Source: Aselliscus stoliczkanus | Lineage: Eukaryota; Chordata; Mammalia; Chiroptera; Hipposideridae | Length of the DNA: 64,000 bases | Direction of reading: 5' to 3' | Assembly: GCA_033961575.1 (NCBI GenBank) | Contig: CM066732.1 | Coordinates: 108,564,687 to 108,628,686 of the forward strand | Translations under genes and position numbers: made by a program | The notes under the pieces: generated by a model | Database searches by the model: none | What the model was told of the DNA's origin: nothing | Seen by the model: the letters and a program-made list of their open reading frames with translations, nothing else | Part shown: positions 12,669-22,872 of the stretch, piece by piece | How the letters are laid out: each line of letters opens with the position of its first letter | How positions within the stretch are numbered: the first letter of the stretch is position 1

Positions 12669-13460
12669 TCGAGACATTAAAGAGCTTGACAGCTTTCCAG
12701 AGATAAAATATGAGTTGTGTAAGAAGGCCGGCAGGGTTGGTCCTGAAGGTGGTGTGGAGTCAGCTCTCTGGTTGAAGCCAATTTCCTTTCTCCTTTGGGC
12801 AAATATCCTCCAGAGAGTGCAGCCCTTTAAGATGACTTTTAAAAGGAGCAGGAGGAAATCATTTCCTTGAAACTAGGTAGCTATCTCTATTCAAAATCAG
12901 TAGATTCTTAGAAAATTAGATTTTCTCATTTGAAGGTTAGAAAGCTTGTTTGAAGTACATTCTAAAAAAAAATAAGAAGTCTGAAGTTCTGCACTGACTT
13001 TGCACAGTGACCTCTGCGTGATCCAGGTATGCCCTTCCTTCTACCTGCTCTCGGGTTTTACAGAACCAGCTCCCAGCATCCCTCAGGCGAGCTTCTGAGG
13101 AGTGAAAGCCAGTGTTTTTGAGCAGCTGTCAAGGAGGAGGTTGTTAAAGTTTTCCATTAGGACCTTCAGGGCAGGTCGGGGAGGGGCAATGAAAAGTGCT
13201 AAGTGCTGACTAGCAGTCAGGATTCAGATGCTTAGACCTAATGGCAGCTTTCTTTGCAGGATAGGTGTCCTTTCCTTAGGGGTAGTGGAGAGGAGCCTGT
13301 GTGCACTGGCATTCAGTCAGGTCGCCCATAACTCAGGGGCCCTCACCCCCAAGTCAGTGGGTTCCACCTTCCCTCTGGCTTTGGATAGAGACTTTGTGCA
13401 CACAGTAAAGCCTTGTTTTTTCCTGAGTTGGGTGTCTGACTGCCACTTGCTTTGGATTTT

Positions 13461-13540
13461 CTTCTCTCTCTCTCCTTCCCTCTCTCCTTCCATTGTTCTC
13501 CCCCGTCTCCCTCCCTGCCTTCTTCCCTCCCGCTCTCACT
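13461..13540 (+). repeat. CT-rich low-complexity tract
   Basis: CTCTC/CCTT/CCCT units form an imperfect pyrimidine tract on the sense strand of the CGNL1 intron. Confidence 0.85.
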
Positions 13541-13612
13541 TCTTTCAATCTACAGCTTTGTTACAAACTCTTGTTCTGTTGATTTTGTGTGGATGGCAAT
13601 TTCACTGTGGTG

Positions 13613-14044
13613 GGTTTTTGTTGTTGTTGTTTTAAGATTTTATTGGGGAATCGGGGGAGGGGAACAGCATTGGGGAATTGGGGAAGGGGAACAGACAAGT
13701 TGCTGTTCTTTTGTTCTTCAGTCTAGTTGCAGAGGACGTGGCTTCACTGGCCCATGTTGGTATTATCATTCCTGGGTGAGGCAGTTGCTTGCTGGCCATT
13801 GAACGGCTGCTCACAGCGGCTCTTGGCAGCTCACGCCGGCTGCCCACCGCGCACGCTGGCTGCCGGCCACTCACGGCAGCCCACTGCAACAGGGGCTGTA
13901 GCTATGATGTCGCTGACGACTCACAGCAGCCCAGCTCCAGGTGGCGCAGCATGATTGGCCCTCATGTGAGATCTGGACGGGGCCCTGCTGCTCAGAGCTG
14001 GCGTCCCAAGCCAACTCTTAACTAACGCACCACTTGGCCGATCC
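13613..14044 (-). mobile_element. Long SINE related to the short family, minus strand
   Basis: Read on the minus strand, a tRNA-like head (GGCCAAGTGGTGCGTTAGTT) and a GAGGGCC segment lead into a ~300-bp GC-rich body and a 3' end CCCCAATAAAATCTTAAAAC. The AATAAA with a T-containing terminator-like TCTT before the A-tail is the pattern of T+ SINEs. Target repeats CACTGTGSTG lie at 13603-13612 and 14045-14054 (one mismatch). Antisense in a CGNL1 intron. Confidence 0.82.
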
Positions 14045-15629
14045 CACTGTGCTGTTGTTTAAGTCTTGTGATGGATATATCCCAGCCACCGAAGTGTAAG
14101 CTTGTTGGGGAGAGAGGGTAGGAAAACCGTTTGTACCCTACAGGGACAATAATCTGCACCCCCGCGTCTGGGGGCAGCTATGACAGGCTCTCAGACTTCC
14201 TTGTCCTTTGGTCAAACCTGGAAGTTTCACACGTAAGAAAGTGGTTCAGCAGCTGTGAAACAGGCTTCTGGTTGATTCAAGGGAGAGAGCAGATGAGGGC
14301 CTTGAGGCCTAAAGATCTTTATCTGCACCTCTACACCCCCACCCTCCACCTGCGGCCCTCCATCCCTGGAAATTCTCCCTCACATGTTACTTTTGTCTGG
14401 GCCTGTTTTCCCAGCAGTGTTGAGATGGTGAGAATACTGCCTGCTGTGTGGGGCTGTGCTCACCACTGGCAACACCATCTGGCAAGAATTTTCAAAAGGC
14501 CCAACAATGTCTCCATCCTTATCTGAATTGCCTGGTCTTGAAAGCAGTGCTGTGAAAAGTGTGCCCTAGCCTTAAAATACTTGATTTTCTCTAAAATCTG
14601 GAACTAGATAGTCAGCTCCTTTCATTCGATACCTCTTTCTGCATGCCTCTCTTCCCAAAGCGGGGGAACTGACAGGGAGCTTAACCCCGAGAGGAAGTAG
14701 AAAGGTAACACAAGCAATTTTTTTCCCCACACAGGCATTTTATGTTTGCAAGTCTTTGTACCTGTAGCAATCTGTTGCATCTTCATGTCTGATAAATATA
14801 TTTCTTTCCATAGTAGCTGAAGACCACGTGATCTTAGGTCTGATTTACTATGTACTTGTATGACTCAGTCAGAAAGTGGCAAAGGGTTCTAAGGAAATTA
14901 TTTTTCGTTCACTCGACCCCCTAGCATGTGGTTTAGGATCGCGCGGATACATAGATGGACTTGAACTGCTTTCGAGGAAGAAACCTCTGTGATTCCCTTG
15001 AGAAATGCCTTCTGCAGACCGTGGAATGAAGAAACCTTTTCTGGAGAAGCCACAGCTCTCTTTCAGGAAGGCATGATGGTGTATAGATTCTGTATGCCCT
15101 CCCCTGCCCTCCTACTAGACTTCTGTGTATTAACCAGCCCGAATGCTTTCAGTGGCACAGTCCACAGTTATTTTGTGGCAAGCGCTCCGAGACGACCAGC
15201 TTCCTTCTGATAAAACCTCTCATACCTTAAATCCATAGGCTCACCTGCCACTTGGTGATTGTTAATGTGGAGGAATCGGGGCCTTCCTCAGTCATGTAGT
15301 GAAAGGCTCTGCATCCGTTGACAGCTAATGATCCCGAAGCTCAAGGGCACCCACTCTGCATCCCCCAACTTTGTGTTTTGGATTCTCCAACTTGATAAAT
15401 TTTCCCCAAAAGTTTGTCCCAGTATTAGTCAATGGGCTTGTATTGCTGGCCTTGGAATAAAGTCACTGTAGCTACAGGGCATTTCAACCCTAACCCCAAA
15501 ACACAAAGTTGCCCATTTACTTCTTTTTACGTGAATTTGGGATGTCTTTTCTCAGTAGTGTTGTAGTGAAGAAATTTCTTGAATAACTGAAGAATCAGAG
15601 CATCGTGCTAAATAGCATTTCTAAACTTC

Positions 15630-15800
15630 AGAATATATTAGAATTATCTGGGTAGCTTTACTGTGCCAGTTTGTGGGCCACACTCTTAAGAAAACTTGTG
15701 TCTTTCATCAGAAAGGGCTGGAATCTGCCTTTTAAATAAGGAGTACCCCACCCTTGCTTGGTATTTCTGATATAAGAGGTTCTTTGGACCACTTTTGCTG
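15630..15800. mobile_element. Decayed MER5-like fragment
   Basis: 'attagaattatctgggtagc', 'gggctggaatctgcctttta' and 'ttctttggaccacttttgct' follow the MER5A order with heavy change. Confidence 0.4.
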
Positions 15801-17826
15801 ATAGGTGTTCATTTCCACCCACTGAGTTTTTAGCACATGCCTAACAGTGAACCTGGGCTATGAGACATACCCAGAGAGAAAATCTGTTCCTCGCTTTTAC
15901 TGATCTTACTACCCCTGAAAGAGAGACAAGCATGCAAGAAATATTTTTTTTTAAAATGCAGCGTAGTTGTTGTTCTAGGCAAATATGTGTGTGTTGAGGG
16001 GTGATGTTGGCCAGGCCTCAGGCCCAGAGTGGGTGGGTCTGTGGTGTGTCCAGTGTCGCATGAGAGCAGGGCCAGGCTGGGAGCCCTGCCTGCACCAAGG
16101 TGATGCTGAAATGCACACGCCATGTGGAGGTTGATTGGACCGGGGCTGGCTTGTCTGCTGGCTCAGAGCCCCTGGGATTGAGATCCAGGAGGAAGAAAAA
16201 GAGAGACGGGGGACTCGTTGGGGCAGGGGTTGAGTTGGCTCCTGAAGTTTCTCCAGGAAGCCATTGGTTGCCCTCTGTATTTGTACTGTTGTTTTTCAAG
16301 AATTTACATTTTGAGATACATGTTTCTGAGAGTTTTCTCCCACACAATGGAACTCTATATCGCTTACCTTACTTTATGTGCCCCCTTTTGCCCCCAACAC
16401 CACTAAATCAACCACAAACAAACCCCAGGCACTGACCCTGTCTCTGGTGTGTGCCCAGCTGCGCTGTGGTGGGAAGCACTCCTGCTAATGGTCCCACACT
16501 GAACTTCTGATTACTTTCCTTTTACCACCTTCTTTTCCCCAACGGCTTTTGTTGACCTTGGTTCTCCACAGCAATTAACTTGAGCAGCTGGACTGGGTCA
16601 GCTGGTTCTCTGAGTGCCGCCAGCCCGTCAGAATAGTGAGAGCGGAGGAGCAGGAAGGCTTTTTGGCCCCAGGTCATGTGGTTGGCCAGGAGAGCCCTGC
16701 AAACCAAGAGTGCCTGAAGTGATTTGAGAGTGTTTTCAAGATGTTGAGTTACTGCACGTGACAGCAGCTTGTAAAGCACGGTACCAGTATAAACCATTGT
16801 CCTTACCCAGCCTCTGCAGGGACACAGACTGAGTGGGTCCTAAGCAGTACAGGTACTAACCCACATTCAGCCCTTAATACCTGAAAACATTTCCTAGATA
16901 ACCCAGCCCATGTTTGGGTTCTGCTGACCCATTCTGAGCTGGGCCACTTCTTGATAGCCTCACACCACTGTGCTTAACACTCAGCCATTTAAAGACGCCA
17001 CTAGAACCTTCCTAAGACATTTTAGGATGTTGTTTTAGAATTGTATGATTTTTATATAAAGGACGTCAGTCTATGTGAGATGAGAGCTCCAGGGGAATCC
17101 AGGGAAAATATTGCATCTAAGATGGTTGTGTGTTACAGTAGGTACTAGTATTTGGTGCTGATTCACTGAACAGCCACTCACACGCACTTTTTCTGACTAG
17201 TGTCTCTTCCATTTAGCATCTTCTACTCAAGTTTATCAACCCACAATTGCCAAAGCCCTTTTCTCCTATGTTTGAGTCCAACCCATTGATTCTATTGGTT
17301 ACAACTCCCTGTACCCAGGTGGACTTTTGGCCTATGGGACAGACAGTGTTCTCTGTCCTTATAGATTCATTTTTAGCTATTTTCACAGTAAGAATCATCT
17401 GCGTAGCAGAGAAGATTTTAGAATATTAGGTGCAATGCTGTATATTACAGGATGTAAATTGTCACATAGGTTCAGGTTGATGTCATGTATAACTTTACCT
17501 CAAGTTCCAAGTATGAACAATCAGGTTTTACACTACCCTGAATTTCCGCCCCTGGCAGCCTTGGCCATCTTCTGTATTTCTGTAATAAACCCTTTGTCTA
17601 CCCCTGTAAGTTTTTGGCTAAGTCAACTTTGCAGTTTGGTCCCTGAATTTCAGAAGCAACAATGCCCTTGTGTCTCTGTGATGGCTTTATTTTCATCCTT
17701 TTCCTTGTCACCAATGTAACAGGTCTGATTGCTTTGTGGTGTGGTTGTGAAACTCCCTCTGCCACCTGTCCTTGTGGCTGACCTGGTAGGTAGATGACAA
17801 CACTGTCCTTTCTCTGCCATCTGCAG

Positions 17827-17979
17827 AGAAATCTGAGTCGGGCCACCCAGGAACAGAAGCAGTTGTCTGAGAAGCTAAAAGATGAGGCCGAGCAGAAGGA
17901 GCAGCTAAGGAGACTGAAGAATGAAATGGAGAATGAGCGATGGCACCTTGACAAGACCATTGAGAAACTGCAGAAGGAG
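17827..17979 (+). CDS. CGNL1: CGNL1 window exon 3 (51 codons, phase 0-0), rod
   Basis: The acceptor is CTGCCATCTGCAG and the donor GTGAGG. The product starts RNLSRATQEQKQLSEKLKDE and ends DKTIEKLQKE, with regular heptads and one tryptophan (ERWHLD). It is 153 nt long, and the frame continues into MADIVEVSRT of the next exon. It forms part of the paracingulin rod. The long antisense open frame over this exon (17598-18107) is a shadow of low-stop coding sequence. Confidence 0.93.
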
Positions 17980-18865
17980 GTGAGGGAGGAGGAGTGGGGG
18001 AGGGGGCAGAGGAGGAGAGCAGGTGGGGCAAACACCTTGGTTGGGACCCAGCCCCCTCTGAGGGCCTGATGAAAGCTAAGGAAACCTGTAGTTATGTCTA
18101 AGCACAAATGTATCAGGGATTCACAGATCCCCTGAGCAGCTCTTTGCGCTTGTTGAGAATCCCAGATATGGAGAAATCTGTCTAGAATATGCCAATTTCC
18201 TCTGGATTCTGGGCCCAGCTCCTCTTAACAGTTACCTGAAGAAGCCTGGCATGAAAGTGCAAACCTAGCAAATGTAACCTGAATCAGAACCTCTGCATTT
18301 ACGCACCATCTGCATCTGCACTCAGCTTTCTCATCCAGGAGGGCGATTTCGTAGCCCAGTGGTTGCTGCTCCTCTGCTCATCGCTGGCCTAAAATACTCA
18401 AAGCTGAGGGAGCCATCTTGCATTCTAGAAGCTGACACAAGTGCCTGTCATTTTCTGACACCTGCTATGTGCCAGTCACTGGACTAGCTATTCTATAACT
18501 AGAATTCTCTCTCTGCTTGTTCATTGTTTTCATTCTGACAACAACCCTGCAAGGTAGAAACCACCAAAGCCCAGAGAAGCAGGTGCATGCCCCAGTCATA
18601 CAGCTGGTATGTGGCCGAGCAAGGACATGACCCCAGACTCTGACACTAGCTCCCAAGGACGTGCTTGTTCCCTCCTCCATACTGCTTCCCAGTTAGAGGT
18701 GACTAAACCCAGACAGCTCATGACCAGGCACTTGGCAAAGTCTTTGGGGATGCTGTAGAAGAAAGAGAGGGAGTGTGCTCTGTGTTTAGATAGGACCCAA
18801 ACTTAGCCCCCTAGACCCAGATGGAGCCTCACAGAGTAGGCTTACCCCAGTGTCACTTCTTCCAG
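17980..18865 (+). other. CGNL1: CGNL1 intron between window exons 3 and 4
   Basis: This 0.9 kb intron runs from donor GTGAGG to acceptor CACTTCTTCCAG. It holds an old MIR-like fragment near 18440-18640, recognised by the 'tatgtgccagtcactggacta' core and the segment 'aaccctgcaaggtag'. I see nothing else. Confidence 0.85.
18440..18640. mobile_element. MIR-like fragment
   Basis: 'ctgctatgtgccagtcactg', 'acaaccctgcaaggtagaaa' and 'cagtcatacagctggtatgt' match the MIR layout. Confidence 0.6.
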
Positions 18866-19036
18866 ATGGCTGACATTGTCGAGGTGTCCCGCACATCAAC
18901 ACTGGAACTCCAGAACCAGCTGGATGAGTACAAGGAGAAAAACCGCAGGGAGCTTGCAGAAATGCAAAGGCAGCTGAAGGAGAAAACGCTTGAGGCAGAG
19001 AAGTCCCGTCTGACTGCCACGAAAATGCAGGAGGAG
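18866..19036 (+). CDS. CGNL1: CGNL1 window exon 4 (57 codons, phase 0-0), rod
   Basis: The acceptor CACTTCTTCCAG is followed directly by ATGGCTGAC, which encodes MADIVEVSRTSTLELQNQL in the middle of the protein. The ATG is not a start codon. The exon ends TATKMQEE before donor GTAATG. It is 171 nt, a multiple of three. The segment is E/K/R-rich with leucine core positions (LQNQLDEYKEKNRRELAEMQ), typical of the cingulin-family rod. Confidence 0.93.
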
Positions 19037-19773
19037 GTAATGCGTGGCCAGATCAGTTCCTGGCTCCCCCTTACTCAAAGTATCCTGCCTGACTGCTGTG
19101 TCACTCTCCTCGGAGAGACTTGGGATAGATTCTTAAGACAGTGTTTGTGCTGGATTCCTCAGTCTTAGCACACGGGATGGTTACATGGGACAAGTGGCAT
19201 TCTAAGAAAGAAAGGACCCGGGGACTCGGTGAAATTGATAAAACTTTCACTTTACTGTTTTCTTGATTAATCCAAGATTTTCTACCTAAAAAGTTTAGCT
19301 GCCATTTATGGAACACCAGTGTTGTGCCCAGCTGTGTCCAAATGATGGGTATGTATTAATTTAATCCTAGACCCAGGATTATAGTAACCTCCCCCCCCCC
19401 CCGCAATTTGATCAGAAAATATAGATTTTTATTGGAGTGGGAGTAGTGGACAAGAGTTTCAGACAATAATGGAGACAAAAAGAAATGTTCAGGAATTTTT
19501 GAGTATTGAAATTATTGAAACATATTCTTGGGTTTATATTGAAAAATAATAGAGCAAAGTAACCCAAATGTTACCTCCTTTCAGTATTGACTTGTAAAGA
19601 ACTCAGAAGAATAAAGGGAATGGTGTTGATTATTTTAATGGAAAGCTGAGGCTCTAAAATGCAAGTACAGTGGATGTTGATTTCTAGCTATGCCTCATCC
19701 AGCTGCTTGACCTTGAGCGCGTTACCCCAATTTTCTGAGCATCTGTTTTACCTCTTAAAAAATATACAAAATA

Positions 19774-19880
19774 GGACCGGCCGAGTGGCGCGGTGGTTAG
19801 GCGCTGGCTTGGGAAGCCTGCGGCCCCGGTTCAGGTCCCACGTGTGAGGGCCAGTGACACTGCCCCCCTCCAAAAAAAAA
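19774..19880 (+). mobile_element. Short tRNA-derived SINE
   Basis: Same family as the copy at 6931: CCGGCCGAGTGGCGCGGTGG, B box GGTTCAGGTCC, end GGGCCAGTGACACTGCCC, then an A-tail. Exact 10-bp target repeats ATACAAAATA lie at 19764-19773 and 19881-19890. Sense orientation in a CGNL1 intron. Confidence 0.88.
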
Positions 19881-21334
19881 ATACAAAATAATAATGATTT
19901 AATAATTAAATGATATAACATGCGGGACTATATAGCAGAGGGTCTATATATTCTGGACATTAATGTTAGGTTTCTTTGTTTTTTGTTTTTTTAAATTCCA
20001 AGTCTTACTTTTTTTCATAAGCAGTGTCAAGAGCCCTAAGTTTCCACAGGAAAGCACGTTTTTCTTTAAAAAAACAAACTTTTAATATCTTTGATGATCA
20101 AAGGAAAGTTGCCCATGAGTCAGTGTTGAAACTATGTAAAAGAACAATGAATATTTATGACAGACTTCCAGAGTACTTCCGAAAGGGCCTAGATAACAGA
20201 TCCCCTCTGGTTCAGTCATATGATACAGGACTCCAAGGGAAAAGTGAAATTAGCCTATTGATATCAAAGTTCTTGGCATTAAAAAAAGCCACTTTCATTT
20301 CTACAGCACATGGGGTGGGAGGGATTCAGGCATTTGCCGAGACACCAACAAACACCTGGTATGCTGTTTTGATGTTAGAAAATCATAGTGTCAGAGTAAA
20401 CCCTGCAAAGAATTTTCCTGTTGCTTTTCATATGACAGTTATTCTGCTAGAATCTCCAGATTGGAAGGAACCTTAGAGATCTTCTAAGGAAAGGAAAGGA
20501 AACTGAGGTCCAGAGAGATTAGTTAAGGCCAGATGGAGGCCAATGTTATTTATAAAAGAGCAATAATTATCAAAAATGGATTCCTTACAATGAAAACAAA
20601 GATGGCCCTTCCTAGATTTTCGCAGTGGCAGAGCCCTGTGAGACACTGTTTCCATTTAATTGGCAGAAAGGGACACCTCATCATTTCAAAGCAAATGACA
20701 GATACCCTCCTCAATCAAGCTGCTGAAGTCTTGAAGTTGTTTAAAACGAAAGTGAATTGATCAGCCAAGGCCAGTCCAGATTCTGGAAAAGCTCAAGCCC
20801 ACCCTTGTTCACTGTCCCCGGGTCCTGAGTTTTGGTTGACCTGAGCTGATCTCTGAGTAAGAGAAGTTGCAGAGGTCCATCCAAAGTGCTGCTTGCTCAC
20901 CTCCTTTGCTCTGAGGGAAACAGACCTTTCACCTATTTTGCCTTTGGTGTGGAGCTAGGGAAGTTCTGATGCAGATAATCCTTACAGACTTAAAACTCAG
21001 AGTTCACTGTTATTCAGTCTATTTTCTAAATCCTACTTAGCAAAGGGCAGTTTTAACTATGTAAAGTCAGCACTAGTAGTTTCAAAAGCTCCTTGCTTAC
21101 TTGTGATTCCGGAAACTATACAGTTGTTCTCTTGTGCATATACGTACTTATCAAGTACTCTTAGTAGGCCAGAGCCCTTGACAGATGTTTAAGGGACATC
21201 CTGGGTGCAGGAGTGCTCTCGGCAGTGGGATGAAGGGCCGAGCTGGGCGTTGGAAGGGATACCGACAGGGAAATGTGGACTGTGCATTTACCTGTCTGTC
21301 TTTCTGACTCTCAAACTCACCCATGTTCTTTTTG

Positions 21335-21425
21335 GGCACTATCTCATTTGATTCTCATGACAGCTCTGTAAGGTAGACTTTGTAATTATCCAGTATTGCA
21401 AATTAGGAAACTGAGGCAAGGAAAG
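21335..21425. mobile_element. MIR-like fragment
   Basis: 'ctcatttgattctcatgaca', 'ctctgtaaggtagactttgt' and 'aattaggaaactgaggcaag' are characteristic MIR core sequence. A T/A run follows at 21429. Confidence 0.65.
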
Positions 21426-22710
21426 ATTTTTTTTTTTTTTTAAGACTTTCTTTGGAGAGATTTGGACTGCACTGGAGTATAGTGCGCCCTCTGCATCCAT
21501 TGAACTCATCACTTTTGACCCATGGTACGATTTTTACTTTGTACTTTCACCACAGGTTTCATTTCACAGTTGTCCTTTCATTCAGTTACCGCCAGAACCA
21601 CACTAGGGTTTTTATGTGGAGAGGTCTTCTTCAAAGCTTGCTGTTCTGATAGATACGTCAGGTGTTCCTGGCTGCCTCTAAGAGGGGAACATGTTTCTGA
21701 AAGTTTTCCCACTGGCCTTCTTAAACTAGCATAACCTGTTGGGACCCCTCAAAAAGACTATCTTTGGGGCTTCTCCACCTCTCCTGTGAAAATCACCCCC
21801 AAAGGATGGTTTTCTTTAATGCAGTTTGTCACTTGCTCTCCCTGGTGTAATCTATTTCTAAGTGTTTTTTCAACCATCTCCAGGAGGGTAGGAAATGGAG
21901 AACAAAACAGACATCCTTGGGCTTCACCAAATTGGTCCACACAGGTGTTTCTGGAATGCCTACAGTGTTCGGAGGTGACTAATCGCTTCAGGGAGATTCC
22001 AGAGAAATGAAAAACAGACCATCCCTTGTGAATAAAGCTTTTGTCTGTTGTAGTCTTCACAGCTATTAGCATTAGTTCAGTGCCACCTTGTGGATGAAAA
22101 GAGCACTGTTAGTTATGACCGCTGAGACATGATTTTCTTCTGGAGAGCACTGGTTTTTACCTAATGTGCATGTTTATGTTATTAAATGTCGTGCCTGTGA
22201 ATTGCTTTGGGGTGGTTAGTTTTTATTTTCCCTGAACTTTAAACCTTTGTTGAGATGATGCTGACACAGGTGAGCAAGCAGTTATACTCTGGGAAGCACT
22301 TCTCTAGTTCAGTCACTTTCAAGTGTTTTAGATCATGACCTAAGGTAAGAAATACCTCTTGCATTGCAACACAGTGATACATACATCCGTACAAATATAC
22401 AAACATTCAGTACAAAAGTTTCATACAGCATTATTTGCTTGTACTCCAGTCTGAGTATTTTTTCTGTTATATTTAATTTTAAAAGGCTGGTCAACATCTA
22501 TTATATTAAATTTATAACCCGATGGGTTGTTACTTGTAGCTGAAAACGCCTCTTTTTATAGAAGAGGAAACTGAGGCCCAGAGGGAGGTGGCGCTTGTTG
22601 AGGTCCTCTGATCTCCAATATAGGTGGTCCACCTGATCCCCCTTGAGGCCCGCCTGCTCACTGTGCTGCTGACGTGTCCCGGCTAAGCACCCAACCCCTT
22701 CCTGTTGTAG

Positions 22711-22872
22711 ATGCGCCTGATGGAAGAAGAGTTACGGGACTACCAGAGAGCGCAGGACGAGGCACTCACGAAGAGGCAGCTTCTGGAGCAGACGCTGAAG
22801 GACCTGGAGTACGAGCTGGAGGCCAAGAGCCATCTCAAAGATGACCGCAGCAGAGTCATCAAGCAGATGGAG
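22711..22872 (+). CDS. CGNL1: CGNL1 window exon 5 (54 codons, phase 0-0), rod
   Basis: The acceptor is CTTCCTGTTGTAG. The product starts MRLMEEELRDYQRAQDEA and ends DDRSRVIKQME. The following donor is GTCTGT, a weak match to GTRAGT, but joining here gives the family-typical continuation KQME-DKVSQLEMELEEE. The exon is 162 nt, phase 0 at both ends. Core heptads run through LLEQTLKDLEYELEAK. Confidence 0.92.

Larger units (their letters stand above)
12326..17826 (+). other. CGNL1: CGNL1 intron between window exons 2 and 3
   Basis: This 5.5 kb intron holds a hAT-type MER element (12475-12668), a pyrimidine-rich tract (13461-13540), a long minus-strand SINE (13613-14044), a MER5-like piece near 15630-15800 and a separated 16-bp inverted repeat (15366-15381 with 15496-15511). 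The acceptor is CCATCTGCAG. No additional coding exon was recognised. Confidence 0.85.
19037..22710 (+). other. CGNL1: CGNL1 intron between window exons 4 and 5
   Basis: This 3.7 kb intron contains a short plus-strand SINE (19774-19880), poly-C (about 19391-19402), a poly-T run at 21429-21441, MIR-like sequence near 21335-21425, and an A-rich stretch with a 151-codon open frame (20024-20476) that resembles nothing I know. Its 3' end reads into a MIR/L2-like 'gaaactgaggtccagagag' segment, so I do not call it a gene. Confidence 0.85.

Noticed and set aside
17598..18107. 169-codon antisense open frame over window exon 3
   Set aside because: It is the complement of a coiled-coil exon, whose E/K/L/Q-rich codons leave few antisense stops. 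The protein is serine/leucine low-complexity.
18866..18868. ATG at the start of window exon 4 as an alternative translation start
   Set aside because: It directly follows a proper acceptor and the frame continues the upstream rod. No promoter or first exon is evident there.
20024..20476. 151-codon open frame on the plus strand in a CGNL1 intron
   Set aside because: No family resemblance, and the 3' part runs into old repeat-like sequence. A handful of frames this long are expected by chance in 64 kb on two strands.
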